Origin: Collinsella sp944321445
Lineage (GTDB): Bacteria > Actinomycetota > Coriobacteriia > Coriobacteriales > Coriobacteriaceae
DNA: 64,000 bases
NCBI RefSeq assembly: GCF_030371825.1
Contig: NZ_JAUDDM010000004.1
Direction: 5' to 3' (one strand)
Position numbers and translations under genes: made by a program. This document shows, piece by piece, positions 55,062-63,285 of this stretch (its first letter is position 1; each line of letters begins with the position of its first letter). Below the pieces are notes generated by a model. The model was given only the letters and a program-made list of their open reading frames with translations, had not been told where the DNA came from and made no database searches.

Positions 55062-56459
55062 CTATTCCTCCGCGTGCTCGTTGAGCTCGTAGAACTTGGT
55101 CGAGGCGGGCAGGAAGACCAGGTCGACGTCGCCGATGGGGCCCGAACGGTTCTTGGCCACGATGACGCGCGTGATGCCCTCGGGCGGGCGGTCGTCACGG
55201 CCGGCCTCCTGCTCGGAGCTCGAGCGGTCCAGGAACATGACGATGTCGGCGTCCTGCTCGATGGAGCCCGATTCGCGCAGGTCGGAGAGCTGCGGGCGCT
55301 TGCCCGTGCGCGACTCGACCGCACGCGAGAGCTGCGACAGCGAGATGACCGGGACGGCCAGCTCCTTCGCCATGATCTTGAGGGCACGGCTCATCTCGGA
55401 GACCTCGACGGCGCGATTCTCGGCGCGGCGGCCCGCCGGCGGGCTCACCAGCTGCAGGTAGTCGAGGATGATGACGGCCTTCTCCTTGTTGTGGAGCATG
55501 CGGCGCGCCTTGGCGCGGATCTCGGTCACCGTGGTGCCGGGCGTGTCGTCGATGAGGATGTCGAGACGCGACAGGTCCTGCGTGGCCTCGTTGATGTTGG
55601 CCCATTCCTGCGGCGAGATGCGGCCGGTGCGGAAGTTGGACATGTTGATCTGGGCGTGCGCGCAAATGAAGCGCTGCGCGATTTCCTTGCCCGACATCTC
55701 GAGCGAGAAGAACGCGACGGTGTAGCCCTCGGATGCCGCATTCAACGCGAGGTTCAACGCGAACGAGGTCTTACCCACGGCGGGACGCGCGCCGATGATG
55801 ACGAGCTGGCCCTCGCGCAGGCCCATGAGCATACGGTCGAGGCTCGGGTAGCCGGTGGGCGCGCCGTGGACCTCGCCACCGGCCGCGCAGACCTCCTCCG
55901 CCTCGTTGTAGGCCTCGATCATGAACTCGGTGAGCGACTTGTAGGAGCTGCGCACCTCGCGCGCGGTCACGGAAAGCAGCATCGACTCGGCGCGCTCGAT
56001 GACCTCCTTGGTGTCGGAGGGCGCATCGTAGGCGAGCGCGTTGATTTGGTTCGTGGCGCCGATGATCTCGCGCAGCATGGCGTCACGGCGCACGATGCCC
56101 GCGTGATGCTGCCAGTTGACCAAGCTGAGCGTGCGGCCCATGAGGTCGAGAATGTACGCCTCGCCGCCCACGGACTCGAGCTTGTCCTTGGAATTGAGGT
56201 AATCGATGAGCGATATGGAGTCGATGGGCAAGTTGCGGTCGTACATCTCGTGCATGGCCACGAACAGCGTTTTGTGCGCCGGACGGTAGAAGTCGTCGGG
56301 CAGCAGCTCGACGAGCGCCTCCTCGACCACCTCGGACGAGAGCAGCATGGCCGCAAGCACGTTGGCTTCGGCCTCAACGTTGTTGGGCAGGCCCATGCGC
56401 GCGCCGCGCTCCGCGACGCCCGACGGCGACCACGCGTAGTCGTTCGACGACGATGCCAT
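55062..56459 (-). CDS. dnaB: Replicative DNA helicase
   Basis: A 465-residue DnaB: N-terminal domain (about 15-120, ANVLAAMLLSSEVVEEALVEL) and RecA-like motor with Walker A ARPAVGKTSFALN, VIILDYLQLV (Walker B) and ESGSIEQDADIVMFLDR. No intein. AAAGGAG precedes the ATG. A perfect -35 TTGACA (minus strand, 56526-56531) lies upstream, but its -10 is poor. Confidence 0.96.
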   Translation of the reverse strand: MASSSNDYAWSPSGVAERGARMGLPNNVEAEANVLAAMLLSSEVVEEALVELLPDDFYRPAHKTLFVAMHEMYDRNLPIDSISLIDYLNSKDKLESVGGEAYILDLMGRTLSLVNWQHHAGIVRRDAMLREIIGATNQINALAYDAPSDTKEVIERAESMLLSVTAREVRSSYKSLTEFMIEAYNEAEEVCAAGGEVHGAPTGYPSLDRMLMGLREGQLVIIGARPAVGKTSFALNLALNAASEGYTVAFFSLEMSGKEIAQRFICAHAQINMSNFRTGRISPQEWANINEATQDLSRLDILIDDTPGTTVTEIRAKARRMLHNKEKAVIILDYLQLVSPPAGRRAENRAVEVSEMSRALKIMAKELAVPVISLSQLSRAVESRTGKRPQLSDLRESGSIEQDADIVMFLDRSSSEQEAGRDDRPPEGITRVIVAKNRSGPIGDVDLVFLPASTKFYELNEHAEE

Positions 56460-56502
56460 ACCTGTGCTCCTTTGCTCGTGCGCCCCTCGCAGGGCGCGGG
56501 CC

Positions 56503-56531
56503 TACCATGGTAAAGCAATTTTGCTTGTCAA
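56503..56531 (-). promoter_or_regulatory. Possible dnaB promoter
   Basis: On the minus strand TTGACA (56526-56531) is followed after 17 bases by ATGGTA (56503-56508). The -35 is perfect and the -10 is weak. The rplI terminator upstream means that dnaB needs its own promoter. Confidence 0.35.
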
Positions 56532-56576
56532 GTTGGGGCGTCTTGAGCGCCTACCTGCACAAACAGCGGTATCAAC

Positions 56577-56800
56577 ACGGGGGTGTGGAAACTGCGCCCC
56601 ATATTTCCCGGCAAAACGCCAACTTTCAACGTTTTCCACATTTTAGGTATTTGTTGAAGCGAGTTTTCCACAGCAGCGCGCGTACCTGCGAATATACAAA
56701 AAGAGCCGCCGCTTTACGGGGATTTTATTAAAGCTTGACTTGAAGATTTTATGAAACCGCAGGTAAATTGGGCTACTTTATACATTCCGCAGGAAGAGCA
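56577..56800. promoter_or_regulatory. AT-rich region with DnaA-box-like sites between dnaB and rplI
   Basis: TTTTCCACA occurs at 56632-56640 and 56664-56672 (direct, 32 bases apart), with an inverted TGTGGAAAC at 56584-56592. An AT-rich block (56720-56785, with ATTTTATTAAAGCTTGACTT) adjoins. These one-mismatch relatives of TTATCCACA could bind DnaA. No gene is seen in 56460-56930 apart from these sites and small hairpins. Confidence 0.4.
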
Positions 56801-56935
56801 GGTTGCATGGCTATGCAATCGAACAGGTGGCCGTATCCAAAACTGACAGCCCGGTCAGCTGTTTCAACATGGCCAGCGCCTGGTACCTGTGGATTTCTGG
56901 AGTGGTATGCCGTATGAGAACCAGCCTGGGGAAAA

Positions 56936-56970
56936 CCGACGCGCTTCTCCCCTGGGGAGAAGCGCGTCGG
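56936..56970. repeat. 35-bp dyad of the CGACGC.CTTCTCCCC family (copy 3)
   Basis: A perfect stem of 17 bp, CCGACGCGCTTCTCCCC with its complement, around one T. Compared with copies 1 and 2, ACTTC is changed to GCTTC, with the matching change in the other arm. It lies just beyond the rplI terminator. Confidence 0.95.
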
Positions 56971-56972
56971 TT

Positions 56973-57010
56973 AAAAAACGGCCCGGATGCCGCTGGGGCA
57001 TCCGGGCCGT
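56973..57010 (-). terminator. Intrinsic terminator of rplI
   Basis: A 14-bp stem ACGGCCCGGATGCC with its complement (56979-57010) is followed on the minus strand by TTTTTT. It is 25 bases after the rplI stop and ends the rpsF-ssb-rpsR-rplI unit. Confidence 0.9.
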
Positions 57011-57035
57011 TCAAACCCGTCTATGCGAGCGAGTG

Positions 57036-57563
57036 CTACTCAGCGGCAGCCTCGGTCTCGGTGGTCTCGGCCTCGACGGCCTCCTCGGCGACCTCGGTCT
57101 CCTCGACCACGGCCTCCTCGGTGACACCGACGAGAACGTTCACGGTAGCGCGGATGTCGCGATACAGCGAAATGACCACGGGGTGCGTGCCGGCAACCTT
57201 GATGGGCTTACCGAGCTCGACGCGCTTGCGGTCGACCTCGATGTCCAGCTGAGCCTTGATGGCGTCAGCGATCATGGCGCTGGTAACGGAACCGAAGAGG
57301 ACGCCCTCGTCGCCGACCTTGGCGTCGACGGTGACGGCCTTGCCGTCCAGGGCCTCCTTCATGCTGTTGGCATCGGCCAGGCGCACAGCCTCGCGCTTGG
57401 CGATGTTGTTGCGGCGCTCCTCGAGCTGCTTCAGGTTGCCCTTGGTAGCCGCCACGGCAAGCTTCTTGGGGAACAGGTAGTTCTCGGCATAACCCTGCGC
57501 GACGTCGACGACGTCGCCTTCGCCACCCTTGCCCTTGAGCTCACCAAGAAGAACGACTTTCAT
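57036..57563 (-). CDS. rplI: 50S ribosomal protein bL9 with an acidic C-terminal tail
   Basis: A 175-residue bL9. The first 148 residues match the usual two-domain protein (MKVVLLGELKGKGGEGDVV, GYAENYLFPKKLA). The last 25-30 residues (about 147-175) are an extra Glu/Ala/Thr/Val tail. The ATG at 57563 follows GGAG-type sites and begins 40 bases after the membrane-protein gene stop. Confidence 0.95.
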   Translation of the reverse strand: MKVVLLGELKGKGGEGDVVDVAQGYAENYLFPKKLAVAATKGNLKQLEERRNNIAKREAVRLADANSMKEALDGKAVTVDAKVGDEGVLFGSVTSAMIADAIKAQLDIEVDRKRVELGKPIKVAGTHPVVISLYRDIRATVNVLVGVTEEAVVEETEVAEEAVEAETTETEAAAE

Positions 57564-57603
57564 GAGATCTCCTTGCGTTCGCACCGCTCCCGCGGTGCAG
57601 TGG

Positions 57604-58587
57604 TTAGTGTTGCTCCTGCGCGTCCGGGCCGCTTCGCGCAAGCCTGCGGAAGTTGGCCCAAACGTCAACCAGGCCGACGATGCTCACAATAAAGAACACC
57701 ATCTCGATCCAGAAGAGGAAGAAGGTGCAGATAGTCCTCGTCAGGCATCCCATGTGCGCACTTGACATCAGCGCGCTTGCCACGCCAAAGCCCTGGCAAG
57801 CGAAGATGATGCGCACGCTCAGAAGTGCGGTGACGCTGATGGTCCGCAGGGCCTCGGCCTCCGGAAACCCGGTAAACGAGGCGCCCAAGCACACCGTCGA
57901 GATCGCCAGCACCGCGATGCTCCACATGGGGGCGTCGAAGCGGCTGATCGATCCGGGCCGGTGTGCGCCCTTGGAACGCACGGCCATCAGATGGGAACCC
58001 ACGCCCGCAACAAGGGCGTTGACCGCAGAACCTGTCACATAGGTGAAAGGCCATACGGCGACGACGAGAGGCTCGACTTGCCTTACGAGCAGATCGGCCT
58101 CGACGCCCGTTCCCACGGAACTTTGGACTCCTGCCATCAACGACGACACGATCGTATCGCGCACCGATATCCCGGCGAATGCGGCAATAGCCGCATCGAG
58201 GCCGAGCGCCGCCGCTGCGCCGAGCACGACCGCCGCGGACACGTTCGTGACCGTGGCGCCGCGCCACATGCAGCCGACGACAGCCAGCGAGCACACGAGC
58301 GCGGGCCCCATGAACACCACAAGCGAGGCGTCCACGAAAGACCCGACCGCAAGCAAGGCCGCGCTCAACGCGAGCGCAATCACCATGCCGCGGACGCCGT
58401 TCGCCTCGGCAAGCTCACGCATGCCATAGGCGGAAAGCAGGACTCCTGCGTACGGAAGAAAGAGCGCAACGACGCAGCCCAGCACAAGCATGAGAGCTCC
58501 GTGGGACGCTTGCGGCCTCACGGTGCGCATGGCCGGGCCGCCGGGTACGATCGCACCCCGCTGCGGCTCCTGGCTTCCGTCCTGCAT
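57604..58587 (-). CDS. YybS/DUF2232-like membrane protein
   Basis: A 327-residue membrane protein with about eight hydrophobic segments. Its place between rpsR and rplI is that of yybS (DUF2232) in Bacillus-type operons, where function is unknown. Sequence recognition is moderate; position is the main evidence. AGGACGAGG precedes the ATG. Confidence 0.65.
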   Translation of the reverse strand: MQDGSQEPQRGAIVPGGPAMRTVRPQASHGALMLVLGCVVALFLPYAGVLLSAYGMRELAEANGVRGMVIALALSAALLAVGSFVDASLVVFMGPALVCSLAVVGCMWRGATVTNVSAAVVLGAAAALGLDAAIAAFAGISVRDTIVSSLMAGVQSSVGTGVEADLLVRQVEPLVVAVWPFTYVTGSAVNALVAGVGSHLMAVRSKGAHRPGSISRFDAPMWSIAVLAISTVCLGASFTGFPEAEALRTISVTALLSVRIIFACQGFGVASALMSSAHMGCLTRTICTFFLFWIEMVFFIVSIVGLVDVWANFRRLARSGPDAQEQH

Positions 58588-58608
58588 CTACCTCGTCCTC
58601 GTCCCTAC

Positions 58609-58875
58609 CTAGCCGCGGTTGCGCTCGCCGCGGGAAGAAACCACGGGAACGGTGTAGGGCAGGAGAGCCATCTCGCGGGCGCGCTTGATCGCGTTCGCGA
58701 TGTCGTGCTGGTGCTGCGTGCAAGCGCCAGTGACGCGACGGGGCTTGATCTTGCCACGGTCGGTCATGTACTTACGGAGAAGCTGAGTATCCTTGTAATC
58801 GATGTACTCGGTGTTCTCCTTGCAGAACTGGCAGTACTTACGACGCGGCTGACGTGCTGAATAATCATTAGCCAT
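58609..58875 (-). CDS. rpsR: 30S ribosomal protein bS18
   Basis: An 88-residue bS18. RRKYCQFCKENTEYIDYKD holds the CxxC pair, and GKIKPRRVTGACTQHQHDIANAIKRAREMALLPY is the diagnostic core. AAAGG precedes the ATG at 58875. Confidence 0.96.
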   Translation of the reverse strand: MANDYSARQPRRKYCQFCKENTEYIDYKDTQLLRKYMTDRGKIKPRRVTGACTQHQHDIANAIKRAREMALLPYTVPVVSSRGERNRG

Positions 58876-58946
58876 GTCAAAATACCTTTCGTTTGGCGCC
58901 GTAGGCGTGCTGCCTTCAGCGCCGCTCACTAAAACGTGATTCCGTC

Positions 58947-59423
58947 CTAGAACGGAATATCCTCATCGTAGACGTCGACCGCCGGAGGCGCCTGAACGGG
59001 CGCCGGAGCCGGCTGGGGCGCGGGAGCGGCATAGCCACCCTGATAGCCACCGCCATAGGTGTTGCCACCGTCCTGGCCGTAGCCACCCTGGTTCTGCCCG
59101 CGGCTCATGAACTCGATCTCATCGACGATGACCTCGAGCTTGCTGCGACGCTGACCGTCGCGCTCCCATGAGCTGTAGCGGAGCTTTCCCTCAATCGCGA
59201 CCTTCGACCCCTTCTGGAGGTAGCGGCTCACGGCCTCGGCACGGGTGCCGAACATCGTGCAGTCCACGAAGTTGGGGTAGTCCTCCCAATCGCCGGTCTG
59301 CGGGTTACGACGACGGTCGTTGACCGCCACGCCGAACGAAAGCACCTGGGTGCCGCTCGCGGTGGCGCGCAGCTCGGGATCACGCGTGAGGTTACCGGAA
59401 ATGTTGACTCGATTGATGCTCAT
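58947..59423 (-). CDS. ssb: Single-stranded DNA-binding protein
   Basis: A 158-residue SSB. The OB fold (MSINRVNISGNLTRDPELRAT; VDCTMFGTRAEAVSRYLQKG) is followed by a Gly/Gln/Tyr then Ala/Pro linker and the conserved acidic tip DEDIPF, which recruits partner proteins. I use the ATG at 59423; a GTG nine bases upstream is closer to the AGAGG site and less likely. The order rpsF-ssb-rpsR is standard. Confidence 0.96.
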   Translation of the reverse strand: MSINRVNISGNLTRDPELRATASGTQVLSFGVAVNDRRRNPQTGDWEDYPNFVDCTMFGTRAEAVSRYLQKGSKVAIEGKLRYSSWERDGQRRSKLEVIVDEIEFMSRGQNQGGYGQDGGNTYGGGYQGGYAAPAPQPAPAPVQAPPAVDVYDEDIPF

Positions 59424-59483
59424 AAGACTCACTACCTCTCATTGCAGCGCGCGCCTGCGCGTGCGCCGCCTTCCAAACGGTTC

Positions 59484-59777
59484 TTACTCCATGTCATCGC
59501 GACGAACGATCATGTGACGAACCACGGCATCGGTGATGCGCAGCACGCGGTCGAGCTCGGCGATCTGGGTGGGATCTGCGTGGAAGTTGATGAGGGTGTA
59601 GTCACCTTCGGTGAGCTTGTTGATCTCGTAGGCGAGCTTGCGCTTGCCCCACTCGTCAACGTTGTCGACCTTACCGTTACCGGCAGCAATCGTGGTATCG
59701 ATGCGCTTCATCACGGCGAGACGGGTCTCGGGATCGAGAGCAGGGTCGACAAAGAACAGCAGTTCATAGGCCTTCAT
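59484..59777 (-). CDS. rpsF: 30S ribosomal protein bS6
   Basis: A 97-residue bS6 (YELLFFVDPALDPETR; WGKRKLAYEINKLTEGDYTLINF; RITDAVVRHMIVRRD). AGAGGAGG precedes the ATG at 59777. It heads the unit rpsF-ssb-rpsR-(yybS-like)-rplI. Confidence 0.96.
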   Translation of the reverse strand: MKAYELLFFVDPALDPETRLAVMKRIDTTIAAGNGKVDNVDEWGKRKLAYEINKLTEGDYTLINFHADPTQIAELDRVLRITDAVVRHMIVRRDDME

Positions 59778-59847
59778 GTGGTCACCTCCTCTGGGCTTAA
59801 AGGCTCCAGGTCGTGAAGGTGCGCCCGGAGCAGGAAAGGACCGGAAT

Positions 59848-59876
59848 ACTGTAGACCAATTGCCGCGTATTCTCAA
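59848..59876 (-). promoter_or_regulatory. Sigma-70-type promoter of the rpsF unit
   Basis: On the minus strand TTGAGA (59871-59876) and TACAGT (59848-59853) are exactly 17 bases apart. Transcription would start near 59841, giving a leader of about 60 bases before rpsF. This is the best promoter match I see in the window. Confidence 0.7.
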
Positions 59877-60219
59877 GTTCCTGCAGGTAGCCCATCATGA
59901 CCTCCACACAACTGATTGCCCGCGCACGCGCTGCGCGCGCGTGCTGCGCGACACCAGCGTCTCCCGGCAGGACCCGCATGCGGCGCGCGACTCGTTACCG
60001 CGAACGGCTGTGAAGCCTACCGCGAATCAACACGGACCTAACAGTGCAGGTAAAGCCTGGTGTTTTATAAGGTGTGACCGAGCCGGCTCCATATGTCGCC
60101 CATATACGGCAGGGAGACTTCAAAGCTTCCCCACATCTTGCTGTGCGAGGCCCGTCTTCGGCGCCCCACAGCCGCACGGTGCGCATCGGAACGCGCCAGC
60201 GCGTATCGCTCCGGCATGT

Positions 60220-60458
60220 GTGGTCAAAAATCAGTCGAGTCGGAATTGGCGGATTTCTGGATACAATATTTTGGACTACTTTCAGTATGTCCTGTCATAT
60301 ATACCAAAAGGTGGGGTATCGCCCCCGTGGCGATACCCCACCCCAATTGGCTCAATATGCATGCCGACGCCCGTAAAGCGCAGCCGTTTCCGGCGCTCTG
60401 TGTCCCCAACGGACGGGCGGAATGTGCCAAAATCCCGACTCGACGGATTTTTGACCAC
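60220..60458. repeat. Long inverted repeat (element G) with an internal terminator-like hairpin
   Basis: Arms (60220-60250 and 60426-60458) share GTGGTCAAAAATC and GTCGAGTCGG with a few differences. Inside, a perfect 14-bp stem GGTGGGGTATCGCC with its complement (60310-60342) is followed on the minus strand by TTTTGG, so it may terminate the DUF4013 gene that stops at 60488. The rest of the gap, 59880-60219, shows no gene. Confidence 0.85.
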
Positions 60459-60487
60459 GCCCCGCCGACCAATACGAGCAGACCGCT

Positions 60488-61798
60488 CTATCGGTCGCGA
60501 TCGTCGGCTTCAATCGGTCCCTCAGGTGCCGGTTCGGACGCAAAGGGCTCGGGATTGGTGGGCTCCTCCGCCGCCGCATCGGCCGCGGCATCCGCAGCAG
60601 GCGCATCCGGCGCCTGTGCCTCGGCCTCAGCGCTCACGGGGCCCAGCGCAATGGGCTCGCGTGGCGCATCCGCCACAGGGGGCTCCTGCTGCGGCGTCCC
60701 GCCGACGACCTCGGTCGGACTCGAATCGGAAACGGGCTCGACAGCCGTCTCGACCGGCGCTGCCGTCGGCTCCGCCGCAACCCCCTGAGCAGCACCGGGC
60801 TGCTGAGCCGCAGGGCCCGCGCCGGCACCGGGCTGCTGCGGCTGGGCACCGACCCACGGCTGCTGCGCGGCCGCCTGTGCACTCGCCGTCTGGGCACCGG
60901 GCTGCACCGGAACGGTATCGGTCCAGGTCACGGGCACGCCGTCGGGCAGCGGGGCCGAAGAGACGCCCCAGCGGGAAATATCGAACCGGCAGAACCACTG
61001 ACCCATAGCGTTGATGGCCAGCAGCTGCATCGTCGTCGAAATAACGTTCCCCACGAACACCACCGCGATCACGGCGACAATCGCCAGCACCGCAAACCCC
61101 GGGCCGGCGCTGTACATAACGCGCCCCGCAACATCTTCGCCGGCAAGACCGGTACTCAGTGCGATGCTCATGACGCCGCCGATCGTTATGGCACCGCCCA
61201 GAATCGCGACAACAACCGAATACACCGCGCTCACGATGCCACCGATGAGCGACACGGCATATGCGTGCAAAAAGCCCCCAACATCGCGGCCGACCATCTG
61301 AAACAGGCGGTCGATACGCCAGCCGGCGCTGAAGCTGTCGTAGATGGTGGCGCGCATCATAGCAGCCGTGGTGAACGTGCCCATCAGCAGGTTGATGACG
61401 AGCACGACCGGCGCAACGACAATGGACGCCTCGGTGGCAAGGTCGATAAGCGAAGTCGAGAACACCCCGATGCCCATAGGAAAGGCCGCAATGGGATACC
61501 AGCCGCCGAACAGCAAGACATCGATAATTCCCAGAACGATCCCCATCGTCACGGTAATGAGAAACGCGATGCCGCCGGTCGAAAGAACCTTGCCGTATGC
61601 AACGTCATGCTGCTTCGGCGCGGCGTCGACGCCCCATGCGGTCAGGCGCGCCCACTCGAGGCCGTACCCCAAAATCGCGATCTGCCCCACAATGGGAATC
61701 CAACCCACCAGCGCGAGCACCAACAGGGGTTTCACCCACCCCTTGTCGCGCGTGAGCATCTTCCACGAAGACGCGAACCCCAGCTGCTGTGCGTACAT
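60488..61798 (-). CDS. DUF4013-like membrane protein with a long Ala/Pro/Glu-rich tail
   Basis: A 436-residue protein. The first 280 residues contain about six to seven transmembrane segments in a DUF4013-like arrangement (ITRDKGWVKPLL-type opening KMLTRDKGWVKPLLVLALVG). The last 150 residues are a disordered cytoplasmic tail rich in Ala, Pro, Gln and Glu. The function is unknown. The ATG at 61798 has AAAGGAG eight bases upstream. Confidence 0.7.
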   Translation of the reverse strand: MYAQQLGFASSWKMLTRDKGWVKPLLVLALVGWIPIVGQIAILGYGLEWARLTAWGVDAAPKQHDVAYGKVLSTGGIAFLITVTMGIVLGIIDVLLFGGWYPIAAFPMGIGVFSTSLIDLATEASIVVAPVVLVINLLMGTFTTAAMMRATIYDSFSAGWRIDRLFQMVGRDVGGFLHAYAVSLIGGIVSAVYSVVVAILGGAITIGGVMSIALSTGLAGEDVAGRVMYSAGPGFAVLAIVAVIAVVFVGNVISTTMQLLAINAMGQWFCRFDISRWGVSSAPLPDGVPVTWTDTVPVQPGAQTASAQAAAQQPWVGAQPQQPGAGAGPAAQQPGAAQGVAAEPTAAPVETAVEPVSDSSPTEVVGGTPQQEPPVADAPREPIALGPVSAEAEAQAPDAPAADAAADAAAEEPTNPEPFASEPAPEGPIEADDRDR

Positions 61799-61973
61799 AG
61801 CCAATCTCCTTTATGCGAACCGCGATGTCTGCGCCGCGGCGCAAACGGACATCGCGAACTCATGTAGCGTGCGTCTCTATGAGTGTATCCGCCTGGGCGG
61901 CGCGCGATGCAGATGGGTTTGTACATTAAGCGGTCTTTAAGGAAGAGGAGACTGTCCGTCGTAAGCGGGGTCG

Positions 61974-62129
61974 CCTGACGGAGGAGGGATGTCGGCCGCC
62001 TGCTGCGCAGGCGTCCTTCCGCTGCGGGCGGCTGCGCCGCCCTTGCGACTCATGCTGGCAAAGACGCTCACGCGCTTTGCCAGCATGAGGCCCTACGGGT
62101 TCGAATCCCTCCTGCACGACGCAGTCAGG
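61974..62129. repeat. tRNA-Ser-fragment inverted repeat around three hairpins
   Basis: GGGTTCGAATCCCTCCT (62097-62113, plus strand) is identical to the T-arm end of the nearby tRNA-Ser(CGA), but inverted. Facing it, CCTGAC plus GGAGGAGGGAT (61974-61990) mirrors the tRNA 3' end and GTCAGG (62124-62129). Between are hairpins GCCTGC/GCAGGC (61998-62012), GGGCGGC/GCCGCCC (62026-62042) and a 15-bp CTCATGCTGGCAAAG stem (62049-62089). It cannot fold as a full tRNA because the T-stem is broken. Confidence 0.7.
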
Positions 62130-62170
62130 AGCCCAAAACAGAAGTAATTTATTTCTTCAAAGAAATGATG

Positions 62171-62260
62171 GCGGAGGAGGAGGGATTCGAACCCTCGTAC
62201 CCGGGTTACCGGGTAAACGGTTTTCGAGACCGCCGCATTCAACCACTCTGCCACTCCTCC
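62171..62260 (-). tRNA. tRNA-Ser (anticodon CGA)
   Basis: A 90-base tRNA with the 5' end GGAGGAGTGGCAGAGTGGTT, anticodon loop CTCGAAA (anticodon CGA, codon UCG), a long class II variable arm, T-loop GGGTTCGAATCCC and an encoded CCA. The acceptor GGAGGAG pairs with CTCCTCC. Confidence 0.95.
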
Positions 62261-62308
62261 GTTGGAGTGAAACATGGCGCGTCACAAGGGCGCGCCATGA
62301 GAAGGTGC

Positions 62309-62399
62309 TGGCGGAGAGTCAGGGATTTGAACCCTGGAGACGCTTTTGGCGCCTACACGATTTCCAATCGTGCTCCTTCGGCCACTCGGACAACTCTCC
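62309..62399 (-). tRNA. tRNA-Ser (anticodon GGA)
   Basis: A 91-base tRNA beginning GGAGAGTTGTCCGAGTGGCC. The anticodon loop is TTGGAAA (anticodon GGA, codons UCC/UCU). It has a class II variable arm, T-loop GGGTTCAAATCCC and an encoded CCA. It is 48 bases upstream of tRNA-Ser(CGA) on the same strand. Confidence 0.95.
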
Positions 62400-62520
62400 G
62401 TGAAAATGCACAGGCAATTGTACCGTACTTGGCAGCCAACGCAAGCGGCAATTTCAAGTCGTTGAAAAAATATGTCCGGCGGGCGCGCGGCACCCCTGCG
62501 GTGACATCGCGCGTATCGGG

Positions 62521-62526
62521 TATACT
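62521..62526 (+). promoter_or_regulatory. Possible -10 element of lemA
   Basis: TATACT lies 46 bases before the lemA start. A GTGACA stands only 14 bases upstream of it, too close for a standard -35. Confidence 0.35.
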
Positions 62527-62571
62527 TTGTGCAGCATCCGCCTGGATGCGTGCGCCCGGAAAGGAGCGAGC

Positions 62572-63123
62572 ATGATTCCGGTCATCATCGCCATCGTCGT
62601 TATCGTCGTGATCGTCTGCGCTATCGCGGGCATCTATAACAACATGGTCACCCTGCGCAACCGCATCGACAACGCGTGGCAGAACATCGACACGCAGTTG
62701 CAGCGCCGCAACGACCTCATCCCCAACCTGGTCGAGACCGTCAAGGGCTACGCGTCGCACGAGAAGGAGGCGCTCGCCGCGGTCACGAACGCGCGCAACG
62801 CCGCCACGTCCGCCACGACGCCCGAGGCCAAGATGGCCGCCGACAACATGCTCACCGGCGCGTTGCGCCAGCTCTTCGCCGTGGCCGAGGCGTATCCCGA
62901 CCTCAAGGCGAACACGAATTTCATGCAGCTCCAGACCTCGCTCGAGGACACCGAGAACAAGGTGTCCTACGCGCGCCAGAGCTACAACGACTGCGTGCTC
63001 AACTACAACAACGCGATCCAGACCTTCCCCGGCGTCATCTTCGCCGGCATCTTCCAGTTCAAGGAGCGCACGGGCTTTGAGGCCGAAGAGGCCGCCCATG
63101 CGGTGCCGCAGGTCAAGTTCTAG
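62572..63123 (+). CDS. lemA: LemA family protein
   Basis: A 183-residue LemA protein. One N-terminal membrane helix (3-22) is followed by the helical-bundle domain with the diagnostic RNRIDNAWQNIDTQLQRRND, LIPNLVETVKGYA and YNNAIQTFPG. LemA proteins are membrane-anchored and of unclear function, often next to a TPM-domain protein; none follows here. AAAGGAG precedes the ATG. Confidence 0.93.
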   Translation: MIPVIIAIVVIVVIVCAIAGIYNNMVTLRNRIDNAWQNIDTQLQRRNDLIPNLVETVKGYASHEKEALAAVTNARNAATSATTPEAKMAADNMLTGALRQLFAVAEAYPDLKANTNFMQLQTSLEDTENKVSYARQSYNDCVLNYNNAIQTFPGVIFAGIFQFKERTGFEAEEAAHAVPQVKF

Positions 63124-63285
63124 GCGCCCGGTCGCCGCTGGGGGCGCGCTGCCGGAGCAGGTCCGCGCCGCTAAAACGGCATTCATGCGAAGATGCCACC
63201 GTCGATGGTGCACCCGCTCTTCGCGAACGGTACAATCGGGCACGTTGCCTATTGCCGGATAAGATCGGACCGTACGCGAACCATC

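Noticed and set aside
61990..62120. A third, plus-strand tRNA gene near 62120
   Set aside because: The T-loop word is present, but the T-stem has only three pairs and no acceptor or anticodon arm can be drawn.
62165..62575. ORF beginning MMAEEEGFEPSYPG
   Set aside because: It is the antisense of the two tRNA-Ser genes; this peptide is a known artefact of tRNA-Ser.
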